Origin: Microbacterium sp. SLBN-146
GTDB lineage: Bacteria > Actinomycetota > Actinomycetes > Actinomycetales > Microbacteriaceae
Assembly (NCBI RefSeq): GCF_006715145.1
Contig: NZ_VFMR01000001.1
Coordinates: 1,798,001 to 1,862,000, forward strand
DNA length: 64,000 nucleotides
Direction of reading: 5' to 3'
Below the pieces are notes generated by a model that was not told where the DNA came from, made no database searches, and saw nothing but the letters and a program-made list of their open reading frames with translations. The translations under genes and the position numbers were made by a program. How positions within the stretch are numbered: the stretch's first letter is position 1; each line of letters starts with the position of its first letter. Below, in pieces: positions 59,125 to 64,000 of this stretch.

Positions 59125-59825
59125 GGCGCCCACACGTCGCCGTCGTCATCCCCGTGCACGACGAGTCCGACCTTCTCGCCCGATGCCTGCGGTCGGTCGT
59201 GGCAGCAGCGGATGCCGCGCGACATCGTGCACGGACGTCGATCGTCGTCGTCCTCGACGACTGCAGCGACGACTCCGCGCAGATCGCTGCGCGTTTCCCC
59301 GTCACGACGCTCACGATCGGTGCCGGGCGGGTGGGAGCGGCGCGACGCGCGGGAGTCGAGTGGGCTCTCGCGCGGTTCCCCCTGGCGCAGGACGCCGGCA
59401 TCTGGCTTGCTCACACGGATGCCGATTCCGTCGTCCCCGCGCACTGGCTCACCCACCAGCTCGATCTCATGGACGCGGGAGCGGGGCTCGTGATCGGCAC
59501 GGTCCGGCCGGACTTCGCCGATCTGACGCCCGCTCACCGCGCACAGTGGCTCGCCACCCACCACCGCGGACGGCCCAACGGGCACGTGCACGGGGCGAAT
59601 CTCGGCATCCTCGCGGAGGTCTACCGGGCCGCCGGCGGCTTCCCCGATGTCGCGGAGCACGAGGACGTCCTGCTCGTGCAGGAGGCGGTGCGCGCCGGTG
59701 CCGCCGTCGTGGCGAGCGACGACGCCGAGGTGGAGACGTCGGGTCGCCTGGTCGGCCGCACTCCGGGTGGCTACGCGGGGCATCTGCGCGCCCAGGCGGA
59801 CGCGATCACGTCGCAGCCCGCCTGA
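59121..59825 (+). CDS. Family 2 glycosyltransferase
   Basis: The protein has 234 residues from ATG 59121, overlapping the upstream stop. VAVVIPVHDESDLLARCLRS is the GT-A nucleotide-sugar strand, IVVVLDDCSDDS the second acidic strand, WLAHTDADS the D-x-D metal motif, and EHEDVLLVQEA the region of the catalytic base. There is no membrane segment. It would use a UDP- or GDP-sugar. It is the last gene of the three-gene cassette and is followed five bases later by the stop of a convergent gene. Confidence 0.9.
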   Translation: MRRPHVAVVIPVHDESDLLARCLRSVVAAADAARHRARTSIVVVLDDCSDDSAQIAARFPVTTLTIGAGRVGAARRAGVEWALARFPLAQDAGIWLAHTDADSVVPAHWLTHQLDLMDAGAGLVIGTVRPDFADLTPAHRAQWLATHHRGRPNGHVHGANLGILAEVYRAAGGFPDVAEHEDVLLVQEAVRAGAAVVASDDAEVETSGRLVGRTPGGYAGHLRAQADAITSQPA

Positions 59826-59829
59826 CGCC

Positions 59830-60249
59830 TCACGACGCCGAGGTCACGGTGTCGGGATCGGCGACCCATCGCCCGTCCCGTCGTCGGAAGGTCACCTGCA
59901 CGGCACTGAGACCGAGCTCGGCATCGCTCCCCGCTCGCCGCAGACGGCCGCGCACCGTCACTCGGACGACATCGTCTCGCTCGCTCGCGTTCGACACTTC
60001 GAGGTACGCGAGATCCTCCGTCTCCCCGCCGGGTCCTTCGACATCGATCGTCGTGAGTTCCGTCCCGAGAGCAGCGCCCGACAGCGAGCCGGGGAGCCCC
60101 CGGCTCGACACGAGGATGGCGTCGTCGCGCCGGAGGAAGTCGAGATCGGGGAGGTGGACGACCGTCCCCGATCCTGGAAGGGGTGCCCCTCCCAGGATCG
60201 AGTCGACGACGGCCTGGTCGAGCGCCAGAAGGTCAGCGTCGTCAGCCAC
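59830..60249 (-). CDS. Small hypothetical protein downstream of the metalloprotease
   Basis: The protein has 139 residues from GTG 60249, six bases after the metalloprotease stop, so it is probably co-transcribed. It begins ADDADLLALDQAVVDSILGG and later shows alternating beta strands (DVVRVTVRGRLRR, LSAVQVTFRRRDGRWVADP), which resemble an NTF2/SnoaL-like or immunity-type alpha+beta fold. It has no Cys, signal peptide or membrane helix. I do not recognise a family. A role as an intracellular partner or inhibitor of the protease is possible from position only. Confidence 0.75.
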   Translation of the reverse strand: MADDADLLALDQAVVDSILGGAPLPGSGTVVHLPDLDFLRRDDAILVSSRGLPGSLSGAALGTELTTIDVEGPGGETEDLAYLEVSNASERDDVVRVTVRGRLRRAGSDAELGLSAVQVTFRRRDGRWVADPDTVTSAS

Positions 60250-60255
60250 GCTCGG

Positions 60256-61917
60256 TCATCCGAACCATCGGTGCCACAGCGCGTTGTCGGTGCCGCGCGC
60301 GAACACGTCGACGCGTCCCCGGCCCCACGAGACGGCGTCGGGGTCGGACGTGATGACGCCACCGAGCGTCTCCCATCCGCTCCAGCTGCGATCGAACCAC
60401 TTGTGCCAGAGGGCGTTGTCGGTGCCCCGGACGAAGACGTCCAGTCGTCCGGATGCCCAGGAACTGGCCCCCGGTCCCGACGTCAGGACGCCGCCGAGCG
60501 ACTCCCAGCCGCGCCAGCGTCCGTCGAACCACTTATGCCAGAGGGCGTTGTCGGTGCCGCGGACGAACACGTCGATCCTGCCGTTGCCCCACGACACGGC
60601 CGCCGGGTCGGAGGTGAGGACGCCGCCGAGGGATTCCCAGTGGCTCCAGCGGCCGTCGAACCACTTGTGCCAGAGGGCGTTGTCGGTGCCGCGGACGAAA
60701 ACGTCCAGCCGCCCCGATGCCCACGAGCTCACCGCGGGACCCGAGGTGAGGACGCCGCCGAGGGATTCCCAGTGGCTCCAGCGGCCGTCGAACCACTTGT
60801 GCCACAGGGCGTTGTCGGTGCCGCGGACGAACACGTCGATGCGACCGTTCGACCAGGAGACCGCCGCCGGGTCCGACGTGAGGACGCCGCCGAGCGTCTC
60901 CCAGTGGCTCCACCCCCCGTTGAACCACTTGTGCCACAGGGCGTTGTCGGTGCCGCGGACGAACAGGTCGAGCCGCCCCGACGCCCACGAGCTCACTCCG
61001 GCACCGGAGGTCAGCACGCCGCCGAGCGACTCCCATCCACGCCACCCGGTCCGGCTGCCGTAAAGGGCCTGGATGCCGGCGATGTCGTCGGCCTCGAGGG
61101 TGCGGTGCGCACCCGCGTAGAACGGGGCCATGACGGCTCCCGCGACGGCGGAGTGGGCCAGGCCCAAGGAGTGGCCGAACTCGTGAAGTGCAACGCTCAC
61201 GAGGTCGACGCCCGTCGGCGGAGTGTTGACCGTCCACGTCTCGGCTTCGTCGAAGTGCAGGTCGCCGGCGATCGCTCCGCCGTTCGGCGGTGGATAGAAG
61301 GCGTGAGCCAGCACCCCTCCCGCCCCGTCGAACGTGCTCCCGTCTCCGTGGTCGCCCGTGACGAAGCGGACGATCATGTCGGGGCTCGCCGCCGTCGGTA
61401 TCTCGGTGAAGGTGAGCGGCGTGACGGCACTCCACTGCGCGAGCGCCTGCGTGAGCGCCGTGCGGACAGCGGCCTGAGACAGATCGGACGAGAAGTTCTG
61501 ATACCCGAAGGTGAGCGCCGTCCGCCCCCACTTGTTCCCCTGCAGTGTGAATTCCGCGAGGTCGGGGAATCCGCACCGCGGCCTGTGCATGAGGGCGACG
61601 GTGTCCTCGTCGAGCTCGCCCGTGACCGGCAGGTTGTTGAACTCCTGGAACCCACGGAGGGCTTCGGCGGTCGTGGCGTCGAACACACCCTCGACTTCGC
61701 CTTCGGCGGCTGCGCGTCCGCGCGGGACGCCGAACGCTTCGAGCGTCTCGCTTCCGAGATACCCGAAGGTCTTGAGATAGTCCTGGAGCTGGGAGACGGT
61801 CTTCCCCTCGTCTCCCTCCCGGAGCCCCGCGTGCTCCGGCACGGAGGGCTTCCTCGTCGTGAGCTCGATGAGCTCGGCCGGGCTGACAGCCGCCAGCTTG
61901 TCGTCGTGTGCAGTCAT
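60256..61917 (-). CDS. Matrixin-like zinc metalloprotease with PG-binding domain and six lectin/propeller repeats
   Basis: The protein has 553 residues from ATG 61917 with GAGG about seven bases upstream; GTG 61941 is an alternative. Residues 30-110 are a peptidoglycan-binding type 1 domain (VSQLQDYLKTFGYL, LRGFQEFNNLPVTGEL). PRCGFPD near residue 114 matches the cysteine switch of matrix metalloproteases, where Cys blocks the zinc. The catalytic domain has HEFGHSLGLAH (HExxHxxGxxH, about 244-254) and VMAPFY as the Met-turn region. Residues 292-553 are six repeats of 44 residues (WESLGGVLTS ... GRLDVFVRGTDNALWHKWF) of the PLL/DUF346 propeller type that binds carbohydrate. No classical signal peptide is visible, which is odd for such a protein. 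Confidence 0.88.
   Translation of the reverse strand: MTAHDDKLAAVSPAELIELTTRKPSVPEHAGLREGDEGKTVSQLQDYLKTFGYLGSETLEAFGVPRGRAAAEGEVEGVFDATTAEALRGFQEFNNLPVTGELDEDTVALMHRPRCGFPDLAEFTLQGNKWGRTALTFGYQNFSSDLSQAAVRTALTQALAQWSAVTPLTFTEIPTAASPDMIVRFVTGDHGDGSTFDGAGGVLAHAFYPPPNGGAIAGDLHFDEAETWTVNTPPTGVDLVSVALHEFGHSLGLAHSAVAGAVMAPFYAGAHRTLEADDIAGIQALYGSRTGWRGWESLGGVLTSGAGVSSWASGRLDLFVRGTDNALWHKWFNGGWSHWETLGGVLTSDPAAVSWSNGRIDVFVRGTDNALWHKWFDGRWSHWESLGGVLTSGPAVSSWASGRLDVFVRGTDNALWHKWFDGRWSHWESLGGVLTSDPAAVSWGNGRIDVFVRGTDNALWHKWFDGRWRGWESLGGVLTSGPGASSWASGRLDVFVRGTDNALWHKWFDRSWSGWETLGGVITSDPDAVSWGRGRVDVFARGTDNALWHRWFG
60259..61044 (-). repeat. Six tandem 132-bp coding repeats in the metalloprotease gene
   Basis: The repeats are in frame and encode 44-residue units (last one 42). 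Two types alternate: SG-x-x-x-SSWASGRLD (units 1, 3, 5) and SDPxAVSWxxGR(I/V)D (units 2, 4, 6). High DNA identity points to recent duplication of a two-unit block or gene conversion. Confidence 0.9.
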
Positions 61918-61937
61918 CGCAGTGTCCTCGTTCTCGT

Positions 61938-62249
61938 TCACTTCTCCGTGCCCGGTTCCGGTGTGAGGGTGAGTCGCCAGAGACCGGGGATCTCGACGAC
62001 CCCCGGCGCGGATGCCGCACCCGACGCCGCGGCATCCGTCATGGATCCGGTCGGCATTCCCCCCGGCCCTGCCGCGGACCCCTCGACGGAACCGGCCGCC
62101 GCGAGCTCGCCGTCGAGGCTCATGCCCCCGCTCGGCATGGCGGTGTCCTCCGAGGGGGTTGCGTCCGCCATGGCGCCCATCGGCATCTCATCGCCGGGAG
62201 GCTGCGCCTCCGGCATCTCGTCCTGCTCGGCATCCTGCTGCGCGTCCAT
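61938..62249 (-). CDS. Small acidic Met/Ala/Gly/Pro-rich protein upstream of the metalloprotease
   Basis: The product has 103 residues. ATG 62249 has GGGGAG five bases upstream, a good ribosome site, and the stop lies 20 bases before the protease start, so the genes form an operon. The first 25 residues are Asp/Glu/Gln-rich (MDAQQDAEQDEMPEAQ), the middle is low-complexity with many Met, Ala, Gly, Ser and Pro, and the end is WRLTLTPEPGTEK. It has no hydrophobic export signal and no Cys. I do not recognise it. It could be a disordered chaperone, propeptide-like partner or secreted companion. Confidence 0.7.
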   Translation of the reverse strand: MDAQQDAEQDEMPEAQPPGDEMPMGAMADATPSEDTAMPSGGMSLDGELAAAGSVEGSAAGPGGMPTGSMTDAAASGAASAPGVVEIPGLWRLTLTPEPGTEK

Positions 62250-62371
62250 CGCTGCTCCCCAAGGTCTGGACCGCGTGGTCCGCGGTCGATTCGCCCCCAC
62301 AGTGCTCGTCGAGCGCGGATGTGCGATACGGGGGAATCCCTGCATTCGTGCAAATAGAGGGGTCGCTCGCA

Positions 62372-63688
62372 TCACGACGCGGGGTCGAGGGCAGACGTGA
62401 GAGCGAAGCGCACGAGTTCCGTCCGTGACCGGATTCCGAGCTTGCGGTAGACACGCGTGAGGTGCGCCTCGACGGTCTTGGGCGACAGGAACAGGGTGCG
62501 GCCGATCTCGATGTTCGTCATGCCCTGGGCCATGGCGTTCATGACTCGTCTCTCCTGCCGGGTCAGCGGCACGGGGAGCGGGGCCGCCGCGACATGCACG
62601 GCGATACGAGGCGCCATCACCGGGGTCGGGGGTGCCGCCTCCCGCACGACCGCGGGCATTCGCGCGCGGGCGAGCGAGCGGAGCAGCGGATGCTCGACGA
62701 GGATCGCGTTCTGCCGGCGGACGACGAGGCCCGCGGCCTCTGCGGGGGTGAGAGCGGCCATCGGCACTCCGAGGCGCCGCAGCGCCGTCGTCACGCTCTC
62801 CTCGGTCGGGTCGTGCGCCGTCGCGACGACGGTCACGGCGATGCGGGTCGATTCCTCCCACCGGCTCCACAGTCGCCCCCAGGCACGATCGAGCGACTCG
62901 GGAAGCCCCTCCGCGATGCGCGCCAGCGGGTCGATGGTGCCGTCGGAGCCCGCACGGAGGCACCATCGCACGGCGAGCGGGTTGCCTCCCGTGATCGCCT
63001 TTAGCGCCGTCGCGTCGTCGGAGGTCAGCTCGTGGCCGAGGAGGGCCGCGAGCCGGCGGCATCCATATTCGTCCAATCCGCCGAGGGGGAGCGGATCGAC
63101 AGGCAGTCGCGTTGTCGGCGAACCGGGCTCCCTCCGCGCGGCGATGAGCATCGCCACGCGCGAGCCCACGAGTCGGTGCGCGACGAAGCGCAGCACGCGC
63201 GCAGACTCTGCATCGCTCCAGTGCAGGTCGTCGACGAGGACCGCGAGCGGTCGAGTCGCCGACGCCCTCCGGACGAGGGAGAGGGTGCCGGCGCACACGG
63301 CCATCGTCTGTTCGCCGGTTCCGCGGCGGCGCGCGCACGCGACCTCGATCGCGTGGCGCTGATGCGCGGGGATCTCGGGGAGCACGTCATCGAGCTGAGC
63401 GACGAGGGTGCTGAGGACGGCATAGCGCAGCTCGCTCTCATCGTCGAAGCCCGCCACTCTCACGACGCGCATCCCCCCGGAGGATGCCACCCGTGCCAGG
63501 GCGGCGAGCATCGTCGTGCGCCCGATGCCGGGATCTCCTGTGAGCGCGGCAACCGCTCCGGTCCGCGCGCCGCTGCGAAGTGCGGACGTCAGTGCCGCGA
63601 GCGGCTCCGCGCGCCCGACGACCCCCTCGCCGGCCGCGCGGGCGGCGGTCCCGGTGCCAGGCCCGTCACGGAGCTGGACGAGACTCAT
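62372..63688 (-). CDS. Compact LuxR-family regulator with AAA/NACHT-like ATPase domain
   Basis: The protein has 438 residues. Residues 20-200 form an ATPase domain with Walker A GDPGIGRTTML and Walker B LAVLVDDLHW; the GRTT form has Arg in place of the usual Lys, so ATP hydrolysis may be impaired. The C-terminal 65 residues are a LuxR/FixJ helix-turn-helix (LTRQERRVMNAMAQGMTNIE and LSPKTVEAHLTRVYRKLGI). Full-length LAL regulators have about 900 residues with a long TPR-like middle; that part is missing. ATG 63688 has no strong ribosome site. It reads toward the metalloprotease operon and is a plausible regulator of it. Confidence 0.85.
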   Translation of the reverse strand: MSLVQLRDGPGTGTAARAAGEGVVGRAEPLAALTSALRSGARTGAVAALTGDPGIGRTTMLAALARVASSGGMRVVRVAGFDDESELRYAVLSTLVAQLDDVLPEIPAHQRHAIEVACARRRGTGEQTMAVCAGTLSLVRRASATRPLAVLVDDLHWSDAESARVLRFVAHRLVGSRVAMLIAARREPGSPTTRLPVDPLPLGGLDEYGCRRLAALLGHELTSDDATALKAITGGNPLAVRWCLRAGSDGTIDPLARIAEGLPESLDRAWGRLWSRWEESTRIAVTVVATAHDPTEESVTTALRRLGVPMAALTPAEAAGLVVRRQNAILVEHPLLRSLARARMPAVVREAAPPTPVMAPRIAVHVAAAPLPVPLTRQERRVMNAMAQGMTNIEIGRTLFLSPKTVEAHLTRVYRKLGIRSRTELVRFALTSALDPAS

Positions 63689-63830
63689 CGACGATCATCG
63701 CCGAGTCGCGGCCCGCCTTCGCGAGCATCCGACGTCTCTCGTCACCAGTCATGTGCGCCTCCGAGATTGGTTGCTGTGAGGAGTGCCGACGCGAGGCGAC
63801 TGATACTGCGGGTGAAGTCGGTGCGCAGAG

Positions 63831-63851
63831 CATCCGGAAGATCCCCGGATG
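63831..63851. promoter_or_regulatory. Palindrome between the LuxR-type gene and the right-edge gene
   Basis: CATCCGG (63831-63837) and CCGGATG (63845-63851) form a perfect inverted repeat with a seven-base spacer, in the 294-base divergent space. It could be an operator for either gene. No clear promoter hexamers were identified around it. Confidence 0.5.
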
Positions 63852-63982
63852 ACTGCGCAGATCACCTACTGCGCCGCGGTGGGGGAGTGCAATACGTTCG
63901 ACACGGGGTGGAAACCTGCCATCCCTACCGTTGAGTCGCGCTCTTACTGGGGGAGCGCGCAATGCACCCGAAGGAGCACGCC

Positions 63983-64000
63983 ATGACCACACAGACTCCC
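63983..64000 (+). CDS. Start of a gene cut by the right edge
   Basis: ATG 63983 has AAGGAG six bases upstream and opens MTTQTP before the window ends. Only six codons are visible, so nothing can be said about function; the ribosome site and divergence from the LuxR-type gene support a real start. Confidence 0.5.

Noticed and set aside
60259-61044. CRISPR-like array suggested by regular 132-bp repeats
   Set aside because: The repeats are in frame, encode a 44-residue propeller-type unit and have no unique spacers.
1-64000. tRNA, rRNA, riboswitch, prophage or transposase genes
   Set aside because: No sequence with cloverleaf, rRNA, known riboswitch core, integrase or transposase features was recognised by eye; small RNAs could still be missed.

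Overview
The window is high-GC DNA (stop-codon-poor antisense frames, GTG starts, TANNNT -10 motifs placed directly before start codons, Lsr2) and looks like a Microbacteriaceae actinobacterium, most likely Microbacterium or a close relative. This rests on the gene families and base composition; no rRNA marker is present. I saw no rRNA, tRNA, CRISPR array or insertion sequence.

Positions 1-28138 are one large biosynthetic locus of two divergent operons. The leftward arm (12004 to the left edge) encodes a one-module type I PKS, a luciferase-like monooxygenase, a type II thioesterase, an ABC exporter (ATPase and two permeases), an ATP-grasp ligase, a shortened ATP-grasp-like partner and a gene cut by the edge; neighbours overlap or nearly touch. 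The rightward arm (12310-28138) encodes a second one-module PKS, a GNAT acyltransferase, a class III lanthipeptide synthetase (LanKC), two tiny precursor peptides sharing the core S-S-x-S-[YW]-N-C-G, a stand-alone condensation-like protein, a discrete carrier protein, an A-T-C-A-T NRPS and an Sfp-type phosphopantetheinyl transferase. The most economical reading is a lipidated lanthipeptide: the PKS/NRPS machinery builds an acyl (or acyl-amino acid) chain, LanKC cyclises the peptide, and the GNAT or the condensation-like protein joins them. This is the logic of the lipolanthines and goadvionins, but here there is no LanD decarboxylase, the cores end in Gly instead of Cys, and a full NRPS is included, so the product is probably different. 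Lsr2 lies convergent to the end of the locus.

Positions 28695-33865 hold housekeeping genes: a GH13 trehalose-synthase-like enzyme facing a maltokinase, and a D-Ala-D-Ala carboxypeptidase. Positions 33985-47039 form a carbohydrate region: two LacI regulators, two secreted esterases with a common C-terminal module, an intracellular HSL-type esterase, and a sugar ABC transporter/GH32-like hydrolase/fructokinase operon. Three operators of the form GCTAA-N6-TTAGC sit downstream of promoters for three transcripts and define a local LacI regulon, possibly for acylated fructose-containing sugars.

Positions 47231-54474 encode a secreted rhamnogalacturonan lyase (PL11), a LysR regulator and a secreted amidase; lyase and amidase carry the same tandem C-terminal module. 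An 83-bp palindromic repeat occurs four times between 33880 and 54583, always in the same orientation. Positions 54634-59825 contain a NUDIX hydrolase, an unusual zinc-ribbon SDR, and an acyl-CoA dehydrogenase / PIG-L-methyltransferase fusion / glycosyltransferase cassette. Positions 59830-62249 encode a matrixin-like metalloprotease with six 44-residue propeller-type repeats and two small partners, next to a compact LuxR-type ATPase regulator (62372-63688). The right edge cuts the first codons of a further gene.
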